The notes beneath the pieces were generated by a model. It ran no database searches, was not told where the DNA came from, and saw only the letters and a program-made list of their open reading frames with translations. Positions 36,303-46,800 of a stretch of 64,000 nucleotides of DNA are shown here, in pieces. The stretch spans positions 55,145 to 119,144 of the forward strand of contig NW_013546973.1 in the NCBI RefSeq assembly GCF_000711695.1, given 5' to 3'. The DNA is from Tilletiaria anomala UBC 951 (Eukaryota; Basidiomycota; Exobasidiomycetes; Georgefischeriales; Tilletiariaceae). Both the position numbers and the translations under genes were made by a program. Within the stretch, counting starts at the first letter, position 1. Each line of letters starts with the position of its first letter.

Positions 36303-38296
36303 ATGGACGACGTTTCCAAGGCAGTAGAGCGTGATCAACCTTCCTCCTCTGACCTGCAATGGGACGAGGGATCTGCAGAGTCGCTGGACGATTTTATTGC
36401 AAAAAACAAACCGTCCGTGACAAAAGGAGGGCCAAACGGTCGCTGGATCTGGGTACAAGTGGGCCCTGGCTTTCTTCCTAATGGCTCAGGAAAAGACGAT
36501 TCAACACTGGTCACGGCGATCGCGCAAGGGATTGGTCTATTTGTAAGTGCTATCAAACGGATTAAAGAGATTCAAGTGAGTGCACGAGGCGCCTGAAGAC
36601 GAAGAGCTATCTTGAGCTCAACTATGTGTGACAAGGCGGACAGCTCGACTCCCCTTCGCACAAGCAAGGCCAAGGGTAAGAGTAAGAAAAATCACCGAGA
36701 AATCGTGAGCTCAAAGCTCAAAGACGATCTCAAGGAGGTTGCATTCACTTCTGGCATTGACGGTGGAAGATGGTGCGTCGTCTGATATCGAGCTTGTTCG
36801 TTGACTTTGGACCATCCTGACTGTGTCTTCTTGCGGATTTCACATGCCTCCAGGCTCTTTTTCTCTGATCGCGATCATGTCGATGCGCTTTTTGCACGAA
36901 TTTCCCGCTCATTGCAGAATGGTGCTCTTTCCAAGTACCTGCAGCCTTCCGAGGGTCTTGCTCAGACTGGCATCGTGAAAGTTGCGAGTGCAGATCATGT
37001 TCAACCAGGTTCCGGCTTTCATGGACGAGAAGATACCGGAGAGAGATGGCCGATTCAGGTTTATGTCAGAAGCTGTTGGAACAAGGTCCACGTCGCCGAG
37101 GTGAGTGTGGCCTGTTGTAGCTTTGGTTTAGCGTTTTTAAACGTCATTGATATCCGGCTGCATGCGCCAAATGCACTATCAAAGATTTTAACGGCTCTAA
37201 TCAAAGACACGGGTGAGAATCTCTCCGCTTTGCATGTAGAAACGGGAGCATAGCTTGATTCTCAGTATATGATTACGCCCTCCCAGGGACTACACCGTCT
37301 GCTTGCAAAGCCGACTTGTACTCTTACATAGGTATCACTTCCGACGTGCGTGATGTTCTTTCTGCAGTTAGCAATATTCTTTGTTCTATTGACTCACAAT
37401 CTTCTTCCTTCACAATTGCAAAGCATTCGGCAGGATTACGCACATCGCTCTTCACTCCTAAGGAGCTGCTGACCAACGACACCATGGATCAGCTCAAAGC
37501 GCTTTACCGCAGCAAGAACTTTTCCGAGGCGGCAAAGGAGAATGGCGGTCAACACAAAGAGATTGACATTCTCAAATTGGCGCAGGTTCGTGACGAGCAC
37601 AATGAATTCGAGGATCATGAGGGTGTGGAGGTGTTGAGACGCGAAAAGGGAAAGGGTAAGGCGCCTCCAGCTAAAGGCAAGCCAGTCGATCATTGCGACT
37701 TAAATGATGACGTGTGGCCAAAGAAGTCCGAGGATGTATGGCCTGAAGCCTCTGCCTCCACAGCAAAAAGGAGCAATTGGAATCGGGCGGACAAGAGCAG
37801 TAATGACGGGAGCATGGTTGACGTCGAGAACACACCAATGCCGCCACTTTGTAAGCCTGGTGTGAAAGATTCTCACCAAGGCAAGCAGAGCGACTTGCAG
37901 GACGCAGAAGACGCGGCGAGCAGCGACACAGCACCAGAGGATGAACAATTCAGAGCAGCCACAGCACCCGCATCTGCGCCTATACCTTTCTCTGCGCGTG
38001 GTGAGCCCGCAGATGCGACCAGCAATGTCAACAATGGCGGCAGTAACGACAAAGGGGTTCAGGACGCTGAAGAGTTTAGCGGCAGCGAGACAGAACCTGA
38101 TGAAGAACAACCGCTGCCATTGGCAGCCAACGTTGGTGAGAAGCGCAAGGCGTGTCCCAGCGCAGACGAAAGAACGAAAGGCCCTACATCTGCCAATGAT
38201 ACGACAGCAACAGCACACACTGCCACTTCCGCGTGGACGTTCAGACGTCCAAAATCGCGGCAAGAGAGGAGAAGGGATGACACGGATGATTTTTGA
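36303..38296 (+). CDS. DUF1917 (BLES03/C11orf68-like) protein with disordered C-terminus
   Basis: Exons 36303-36542, 36636-36772, 36854-37100, 37185-37212, 37287-38296 (553 residues), including a 28-nt micro-exon needed to connect HVAE to TTPSACKADLYSYIG. The N-terminal 300 residues resemble the BLES03 fold (eIF4E-like): GRWIWVQVGP, GIDGGRWLFFSDRDHVDALF, GIVKVAS, PIQVYV, KADLYSYIGI. The remaining 250 residues are acidic low-complexity (EGVEVLRREKGKGKAP, repeated DDVWP) ending in a basic tail. No catalytic motif is recognised; cellular role is unknown even for relatives. The domain call is from remembered motif order, so family identity is moderate while the gene itself is well supported by four in-frame introns. 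It shares a promoter region with POL1. Confidence 0.72.
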
Positions 38297-38500
38297 TGAA
38301 GCATTGCGTTGCATTCGTTTCTCTTGCGGAATTTCCTGCCTTACTCCATTCATGCAGGCTTTTTTCACCATGTACACGCTATTGCATTTTCTGTAGCATA
38401 AAATAGCGATTTCGCTCAAGTCTCGTCCATCTCAGGGGTGAGCAGCAGCCTGATTGGTTGGACGCAAATCAATGCACTCCCTTCATCCAACTGCGCCTGC

Positions 38501-38846
38501 TCAAGCGGCCTTGTTCTGTTCGATACCTCCACCAACGACGGAACATGCGTTCTCTGTGGCCTTTCCTGCCTGACCGGACGCCATGTTGCCGTCCGCGTAC
38601 GGCTTGTTGGCTGCCACGTCGTGAATGGCCTGCGTCGCGTCTGCTTTGATCGATTCGCTGACCTGCTTTCATCCCTCGGAGCTCATGAGGTTGTCGACGA
38701 GCGACTCAGTTGCGCAGGTCGTGCATTCTGCTGTGTGGACCCAGGTTAGGTCATCTCGACTGCGTCTTGACAATGGAGCTTACGAGAGAAGGGAGCGCAT
38801 GTCCGTGGCCACCGAACATATCGGTTGCACTTGACGAATCGGACAT
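38501..38846 (-). CDS. Possible small CsbD/Hmp1-like stress protein
   Basis: Two exons (38846-38784 and 38662-38501, 121-nt intron GTAAGC..GCAG) would encode 74 residues: MSDSSSATDMFGGHG then SESIKADATQAIHDVAANKP and YADGNMASGQAGKA, ending GGGIEQNKAA. The Ala/Gly/Lys-rich amphipathic pattern YA.G..ASGQAGK..SVVG is reminiscent of fungal CsbD-like or mismatch/cruciform-DNA-binding small proteins. Against it: the intron is longer than others here, and an in-frame TGA lies between the exons, so the model depends on that splice. It sits alone between two plus-strand genes. Treat as a candidate. Confidence 0.33.
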
Positions 38847-39799
38847 GATGATAATACACGTCAGCGTGCTCGAGGTGAAACCGATTGCGGGCTCGAAAGG
38901 CAAGACATAGTATTCTGGCAAAGCGATGAACGCAAGACAAGACTCCAAGAAAGGCTGTCGATATGATTGAATGGATGCTTTAAGGTCCCCATAATATACC
39001 ACCTGGAAAAGATGATGGTCAGTCACAACCATGCACAGATGGCTTCGTGGGAGGAGCCGAGAAAAAGACTTGACCGAGGACAATGTCCATTCCCCCCATC
39101 AATAAGTCATGTATGGACGCCTGAGAGCTGAAGAGTGGGGATATCAAGGATTGACGCGATCGTAGCACGCATAGGGGAATGACATGAGGCATATGACAAA
39201 AAGCATCGATTCCGTGAAACTTGTACATAGCAGATTGAAGAGCATACTCGAGAAGTGGCGGGCGGGCGGTGTTGCGATTGCGATGCAGGACGACATGAAG
39301 GGTTGGCCGCGTTTTTAGATTGCAGGTGTGACCTGCACAGCAAGGCTTAGGAAGCCATAATCGCAGTTATACGGGTTGAAGGTGATAGATGCATTGTACA
39401 AGATGAAGCATAAATTGGATGGACAATGACGAAGGCGAGTCAAGAAACTTGTGCTCCATTGATGCTTCGAACTGGGCAGAGTGGAGCGGAACGTGCTCGA
39501 CCCCTTGCTAGGATGCGACGGAGCAACTCATAGTACCGAATCCGCAACCCTCAACCTCGCACTATCCCGCAGTGACAGCCCGGCTTTGTCCGCTGTGAGA
39601 AATCATCCCAGAGCGAACTCAACTTGACATGGCCTCCAGTTGTGCATGCATATAGCATGGGCTCCATATTATTAATGAGCACTAGGCGCATGATGGAATA
39701 GCGGACACCGCCTCCACGCAAAACAATCCTTTGGAGTGATCAATAGTCGTCGCGCTCTTGGGGGTCGCGCCTCCGCCGGCCGACGACGACGCCGAGGCG
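38847..39799. other. Intergenic region, no confident gene
   Basis: Promoter side of the mitochondrial carrier gene. Both strands carry only short frames with no domain. Confidence 0.5.
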
Positions 39800-41683
39800 A
39801 TGATGTCGTTCTCCTGGTTGTCGTCTGGCACCAGCTTCTTTTCCTCACATCCCAATACAGCATCGACTTCGAGAGGTCACCGCAACCTTCCCGAATCACG
39901 ACAACCTGAATGCGAGGCTCTTGCCTTTTCAGCGCCTTTCGCGAGGCCCACAGAGCAGCTGTGTGGCCGGCAGCGATTACGGTCGGCTTCACCATTTTGC
40001 AATGAGCGAAGGAGTAGAAATGGCGACGCGTTACAGGCATCGGATGTATATTCTTCATGCTGCCGTTCGGTGCTGGCTAAAGCGTCCGAACACGCTGGGC
40101 CAGTCACGAGCGCAAAGAGGCACGATCACCAGCGCTCCTACTACGTTCACACCCCAGTCGAAGATGGTGATAGTGGATCTTCAGGCTTCTTTGGGTCTTG
40201 CGGCTCGTCGTCATCGTCAGTGCCCTCAGTGCCCTCAGTGCCTACATCATCAAATCATCCAAAACCGGCCCGCTTACCTTTCAAAGCAAAGTTCGACGAA
40301 CTTTGCAAGCTCTATCTCCCGACCGAGGCGCAGACTGACAAATTTCTATGGGAGCATCGCACCCAGGTGACGGCGGGCACTGCCTCATTGGTCTCGACGA
40401 TGGCCTCGTTCCCATTCGACTCGGTTAAGTCGCGGTTGCAAGTGAAGGATTATCCTCCGCCGGCGATATGGAACTGCACAAAGGCAGTCGCGAGGGAGGA
40501 GGGCCTCGGTGGATTTTTTCGCGGCGTCACCATTCCGTTGATCACCATCACGTTCGTGCGCACGAGCAGCTTCAGCATCTACTACTCCACCAAAGATCGT
40601 CTACACAACGCCGGCTACTACAATAACCCGAAGAACCTCTGGGACATTGCTATGAGCGGTGCAGCGGCCGGCGCAACGAGTGGCGTAATCATCAGCTGCG
40701 GTTCGGCGCCGTTCGAGCTGGTCAAGGTGCAGCGCCAGCTCGAGTACCTCATTGCAGTGCAGAACGGGCTCGTGCGTTCGCCTTCCACGGCCCCCGGCAA
40801 GCCCGGCAGACCCTCCAAGCAGGCACACGAGCGGTACAAGCCCCAGTCGGGCTTCCAGGCCGCTTCGGCCATCTGGAAGAATCATGGTGGGATCAAGGGG
40901 TTCTACATTGGCTTTCCGCTGCACATCATGCGAGATACCTTGGGCACGAGTGCGTCTACATCACGTCTGCTTTTGGTCGTGGATATGCTATTTCTTTTTT
41001 GAATGCAGACTGATATGGAAACGACTCTTTTCCGCGTTTTAGCTCTCTACTTTGGCTTCTACGATACCATGCGCTCGCTTGTGCAGCGCCACTCGAGCGG
41101 AGATTCCAACTCTGGCCCACAGCTATTCGGCATCCCATGTCCCGTAGTCTCGTTCTTGACTGGATCAACTGCCGGTATCGCGTCGTGGCTCATTGGTGAG
41201 TGGATGCATGGGCATCAAATGAATAATGTGCAAGCACAGCGGGCGCTTGCCTGACACGCGTACCCTTTCCCCTGCGTGCTCCCACAGTATACCCCGTCGA
41301 CTTGCTCAAGACAAACGTGCAGAAGCGCGAGCTGTCTGGTCACCCGCGCAAGTTGACTGGTCTGCAGCTCTTTGCACGTATTCTCTCCGAAAGACCACCG
41401 CCGCCTGGACAAGTATCAACGGATACGCTGCCGAAACGCTTCCTCCGACTGTACAGGGGGCTTGGTGTCAGTGCGCTTCGGAGCTTCATCTCGTGAGTGA
41501 CGTCCCTTCGCCTCTTCGTTCTTTGCGCCCTGCTGACCCATTCGATGTTTTGCTTTGTCATTCCAATTTTTGCTTTCTTTCCATTACAGACACGGCATGA
41601 CTTGGAGCTTAATAGAGACCATCTCGGCGCGCATCTCGCAGCGCGTGGGCAACAAGGGATCCTATCTACCTGGCGATAGTTAA
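39800..41683 (+). CDS. Mitochondrial carrier (SLC25) family protein
   Basis: Inner-mitochondrial-membrane solute exchanger. Exons 39800-40949, 41043-41195, 41288-41492, 41590-41683 give 533 residues. Three tandem carrier repeats start near residue 195, each with the signature PX(D/E)XX(K/R): FPFDSVKSRLQ, APFELVKVQRQ, YPVDLLKTNVQ, and with paired helices ending G.GGFFRG, GGIKGFYIGF and FLRLYRGLG. The substrate is not decided by visible residues; carnitine/acylcarnitine-type and orphan yeast carriers are the nearest in wording. Odd: about 190 residues precede the first repeat (Ser-rich, SSSSSVPSVPSVP). The chosen ATG (39800, followed at once by a second ATG) is the only in-frame start upstream of the domain, so an unrecognised 5' intron and different N-terminus are possible. 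Convergent with the U1A/U2B''-like gene. Confidence 0.85.
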
Positions 41684-41975
41684 GGATGATATCATGGGAG
41701 AGCAGAGAGGCGCAGTACACTGCAAACAAGATGAGAAATTTACAGCGAACACAATGTCCGAGAGCAGCAACAACTTAGCACCTTATAGAGCGATGCTTTA
41801 ATGTAATACATAGAGCCTTGTTGGCGAGCCCATCTAGCCTTGCAGTCTGTTCCTTGCCTGCACCCCAATGCTAAGTAAGCTCATTTCACCAGAAAAAACA
41901 TGCGTAATCTTCATGAAGGGCAATGCCTGTGGTTGTGGATGTATGTACGTCCGTAACGAAACAATGTGACGCTAA

Positions 41976-43166
41976 TCAGCCCCTTTTAGCATAATGCACA
42001 GACAGCACCTTCTTCGGTGCCAACTTGAACTGATGCAACGCATCTTTGGCTTTGGTCGCTTGCTGCATTCTCTCATACTTGACGAATGCGTACTTGACCG
42101 CTGCCACTGCCTTCTTGGTCCTCCTCCCGCCGGTTGGGACTGCTGATGCGGCAGGTTCTTCGATCGAGACGCTCGAAAGACCCGGGTATCTGCACACCAT
42201 GAGTTATGAGTAGGAAGGAGTTGTTACTTAAGATGCGATAAAGGGAATAAGACGAAAGGAGAAAAGACTCACTGCCCGAAAAGCACGCCTAGCATCTCGT
42301 CTGTCACATCATCCGGTAGGTCTGGGCAGTAAAGCGTGTCGTTCGGCACACCTCCTGCTTCAGGTAGCGGCGGACCGAGCGCCACACCGGCGTCATCTGC
42401 ATCCTCATCTTCGTCCACCATTTGCATCGCTTCGCCGTCATCGCTCCCTTCATCTTCTTTTCCATCGTCCTCGGTTTTTTGCGCTTTTCGTCGTGATCGG
42501 CTCTCGTCCACGTCGTCGCCTTCGTCATCTTCGTCCTCTTCTTCACCACTGTCATCTTCGTCCCGCCCTCGCTTTTTTGCACCCGCTTTTCCCTTCCCCT
42601 GTGCACTCGAGAATGTCACGCGCCCGCCAGCGGCTGAGGCAGAGCCAGAGCCTTCGCTGCCGCTCTTCTTGGTCGTCGCGAGAATTTTCGCGTCGAACAG
42701 CGCCTCGTGCCCGAGCTCATGGATGATTGTGGCTCGTGACTTTGTCTGCGCATAGTCAATCCGCTATCATGAGGCGAACAGAGATTTTAAGCAGTCAGAA
42801 GCTGGGTGAGTATGAAAGCACTACTCACCAGCTGCTTGTCGTAGAATTCAAACCCGTTCAGACTGCGCAGTGCGGCGGTCGCGCTCGCCAAGTCGGCAAA
42901 CACTATGAACGCCTGGCCCGACATGCCCTTGGACCGTGTTGCGACTACATCAATGATGCGACCATAGGCATTGAACAGTGCGTAGAGTTGGGAGCGCAGC
43001 TCTGGTGCCCCGATTCCGATCAAGAAAGAATGATTGTGAGCCAAAAAATCAGTCACGTCTGGAGCGCACGATACGTTGAATGGCTTGACAAATACGCACC
43101 TGCCTTTTTCACTTTGTTGTTGATATTCTTGACATACAGAGACGAATTGGGAGTTATTGACGACAT
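41976..43166 (-). CDS. U1A/U2B''-type spliceosomal RRM protein
   Basis: Binds U2 (and possibly U1) snRNA stem-loops in the spliceosome. Exons 43166-43100, 43001-42829, 42763-42273, 42189-41976 give 314 residues. RRM1 (residues about 8-85) has RNP2 LYVKNIN and RNP1 SKGMSGQAFIVF, plus the U1A/U2B'' landmark ELRSQLYALFNAYGRIIDVV and RIDYAQTKS. RRM2 at the C-terminus (NDTLYCPDLPDDVTDEML to KVLSVHYAKRG) completes the two-RRM architecture. Between them lies an unusually acidic linker (about residues 125-190, runs of Glu/Asp with KKRGRDEDD). U1A versus U2B'' cannot be told apart by eye; many fungi use a single protein. It is divergent from the MAPKKK gene across 692 bp. Confidence 0.9.
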
Positions 43167-43858
43167 TTTGTCTATCCAATGTTATTTCAAATCGCGTTGC
43201 AGGCTAGCTTCGAAGAAATGATGCTGGTCGGAGCGGATGAGGACTCGTGTCCGCAGGGTGGAGGCTTGTTGGTAGCTGGAAACAATACTGGGATGCTGTT
43301 GAGCAGCTTGCCTCGGTGCTGCAGTGCGTCCCGAACAAAGAGGAGCAAGATCGAGCCTGAAGCCTCACCTTGGTACAAATTGTTGCGGTCGAAGGCGCCA
43401 GGTGCAAAGCTGTGTTAACCTCAAAACCACTGGAAGCGATGAAGCATGATTGGTAATTGCCCTTGAAGCATCCAAGGCGAACAGTAGCACAACCCTATTC
43501 GGTGACATGTGTAGCCCTACTGATTTGATGAAGCGCGCGATCCGCCGGGACTCAAGTACGCGGGCCCGCGGGCCACACATTGTCATCTCCATTTCCTCTG
43601 GTGCAGCTGAAGGCAAACATTGACCATGCATGGCAGCAGCACATGCATGGCCAGGGACCGCGGCTAGAAGTGCACAAGCATATACCTTCTGCTCTCATCA
43701 TCCACAAAGTCGGCGACCTTGACTGGCCTTGTCCAGCTTCCCTTCTTGGCTCATCCTGTCTTTTTCGCCTGCAACCCTTCGTCTGCTCACGCTTGATGCG
43801 GCTGGAAGCATCAAATGCGAGAGGAATGACCGACGAGAATCGGCACGCATAACCGGCA
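43167..43858. promoter_or_regulatory. Divergent promoter between U1A/U2B''-like gene and MAPKKK
   Basis: 692 bp between opposed ATGs, no recognisable gene inside. No regulator site could be named with confidence. Confidence 0.5.
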
Positions 43859-46800
43859 ATGCCATTTAGCACGATGCTTTCAACACAAGATGAAGAAGCT
43901 GAAGGTGGTGAATCGATGCAAGCGCCACAGGACATTTCACAGGATCCCCAGCAGCAGCGTTTCGATATGCCTGATCACGATCAACCAAACATGACTGAGG
44001 CTTTGCCGTTTATTGGAAACAGCCCACAAGCAGCGACAGCACATTCTGGCCCAAACGTGGAGCGAACGTTGCCTCACCTATCACCGAGCAGGTTCACATC
44101 TGCCGGTTCAGGCCAACCTTTTCAACAAGATGCTAGAACTCCAGTCCTCACCCCTGCCGGAGGCAATTCACAAAGCCCCCACAGCCTAACTACGAATTTG
44201 TCGCCCGCTCGTGTGCCAGCGGCAGGTGCCGGCACGCGCATTACACCTCGCCCGGTCCCACGTTCATCCTCCTCCTTGCGGCATATTACTAATTCCAAGT
44301 CGCGAACAAGCTCTTTCGGTGCTCCTGTGCCAGAGGACCGCGGCCTCTCGTCAGAAAGTCCGGATGGGATGGCAGAGGCAAGCTCAAGCTTGGTACAACG
44401 ATCGATGGACGCCTACAATCGTAAAGCAGCATTGGAGCTGGAGCAGGAGGACTTTTTTGCCGAAGAAGACGAACTTGATGTGATGGAGAGCTCCATGTTT
44501 GGCCTCCACAGGCGCGAAGGAACGGACACCAGCCTTAGTTTGGCGTTAGAGGAAGAGGAGGGCGACTCGGCGAGCACAGCCAGCAGTAGCAGCTCGGGCG
44601 GCATTTCCACAGGCAGCTTGTCCGCTCTTACAGGCGGTGCTCAGGATCTCAGTAGTGGCACACTTCGCCCATCTCAAAGGCGGCGGGGCTCGTCCCGCAA
44701 TAGCAGGAAAGGAAAGGAAAAGCCAATCGATGGAGACTCTGCGGACGAGGGGTTGAAGAAGAACCTTCGACACAAGAAGAGTAGCTCTTATCGATCCCGC
44801 ACAGATTTTCACCTCACCGATAGCGCTTCAAGCGAAAGTGACCCTCTAGGTGAAGACGGAGAACAGTACCTGCTTCGAGCTTCGCGGGCAGGTGCAGCAA
44901 GTGAGGCCGCGCCAGATAAGGAAAGGGCTTCGTACCTCGACGCAAGACCCCTGCGAGGGGATGCAGGTTGCGAAGGCACAGGTACGCCAGCTGGCGCGCA
45001 GGAGAATGCAAGCTCTAAAGGCGGCCTTGATCTCTACAGCCCGCCGCTGCCAGGTACCTCCAGGCTCGCGGCTGCGACGCCTGGGTCTTACTTTCCACAC
45101 AACCTGAACGCCATCCACACACCCATTCTCGAGATCAATCACTCAGCTGCTTCCGGAGCCACACCTGACGTTTCCAGCGCGGATCCCAGCCCATCGGGCG
45201 AACCCGGCGCGAGAACTGCGGCGTCCGAGGCGTCAGCAGCCGCTCCGCCCGAGTTCGAGCCGCGGCAGCGCTTGGAGTGGCAGACGATGCTGCATTCTGT
45301 TCTCGGCTCCGAAGTCCTGCGCAGCGAGACGAAGCGTATCACAAGCGTCGATGCACCGGAGATGAGTCGCAGCGAGATCGTGCACCAGCGCTGGCTCGAG
45401 ATGCGCTCCTACCTCCGTGGCCGCGGGCACAGCAAAGCGGCACTCGAGGCGGAAAGGGCAACATTGACGGAAGGATGGCCGCGCATGATGCAAGAAGTGA
45501 TACAAGCTGTCAAGGACTGCAGATCAAAGGAAGCGCTGCAGCGAACACAGAAGGAGCACGAGGCAGCGAATGGCTCGGAGCGCGACGGTGTTGTGGCGTC
45601 CACATCAGGCGGAACACTTTCGTCCGAGGAAAATGAACACAGGATCCGGCAAGCGCAAGAGGAAAAGGAGCGTGTTTTTGAAGAAGTTGGGCAGCTACTC
45701 GCTCGCGTCGACAAGGCGGAGGAGCAATTCCCATCGCAGCGCAAGATCATTGAAGTTGCACCAGAATGGGGCTCGCCGGAGATTCAAGACAAGCTGGCTG
45801 CGCTGTACAGCTGGTACAACATTTTCTCTTCGCTTCGGCTGCAGATCAGCGTGCTGCAGAAATGGACGGGAAGCACCTCGCTCGAGATTACCTCGCATCC
45901 CACCTCGCATCCGGATCTCCCTCCTGTGGCGAATGTGACGGCAGAGGGAGAAGAGCGCAGCTTCGTCGAGCGCTTGATGAAGGAGAGCAATCTGAAGAGC
46001 ACATTCGAGAAGCGGACCTTAACCGCTCTCAACGCCCTGCTGCTCAAAGCGAGGAAGGCCATCAAATCGCACCACATCGCCTTTGGCGAAATGGACCTGC
46101 CGAGCTTCGAGCCCGAGCTGGTCCAGCTCATCGGCTTCCCAGCAAGCCTAATGGAAGGCGCGCTGACGCTTCGTCTTGACTACGCTGGCAAATTGAAAGA
46201 GCCGTCTGTCTTGATCGTCGATTCGCTCACGGACGATATCCGCTCAGCGCTGGCACTCGCTTGCAAGGTGAAGCTGCAATACCAGTCGATCATGGTGCCG
46301 GATCCGGACAATGGATGGGACCTACCGCAGAGCTTGGACGATGGCTACGACGCCGTTCTGCGTGACGCGCTGCGCTTCTTCTTCCGCTTGCTCAACTCCA
46401 AGCTGAAAGGTAGCGTGTTCTTCAAAGAGACGGAGATCCTTGAGCCAGAGTGGCTCTTCCTCAGCACCGCTGTCTCGGTGATCAACGGCGGCGATGTCAT
46501 CGTTGCGAAGAGCATTACGAAGATCGTAAATAAGGTGAGTTGCCAGACTTCTAAGGTCTCCTGTCAGCGTGCGAATGCTGATGACTCTTCTTCCCAGCTG
46601 TTTGCGCGTATTGTCACGTACTTTGAACGGGAGTTGTCCGCACCGTCCACTTCTCGAGGTGTTCAACCCGCGGTACAAGGGAGCGCTGCAGCAGCGGCTG
46701 CAAAAACTTCGACCGGTATCGATCCGCAGCTGCGAGCGCCTTCTACTGCGGGAGGGTTGACGAAGGGCAAGGTTCGCATGACACTGGCGGAAAAGGCCAA

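Noticed and set aside
38501-38720. Alternative intron-less reading of the small CsbD-like candidate
   Set aside because: An in-frame TGA interrupts the continuous reading, so it is kept only as a low-confidence spliced model.
39672-40058. 128-codon minus-strand reading frame opposite the carrier N-terminus
   Set aside because: Its N-terminus looks mildly like a small membrane anchor, but the rest is Arg-rich composition typical of antisense frames; no domain or supported introns.
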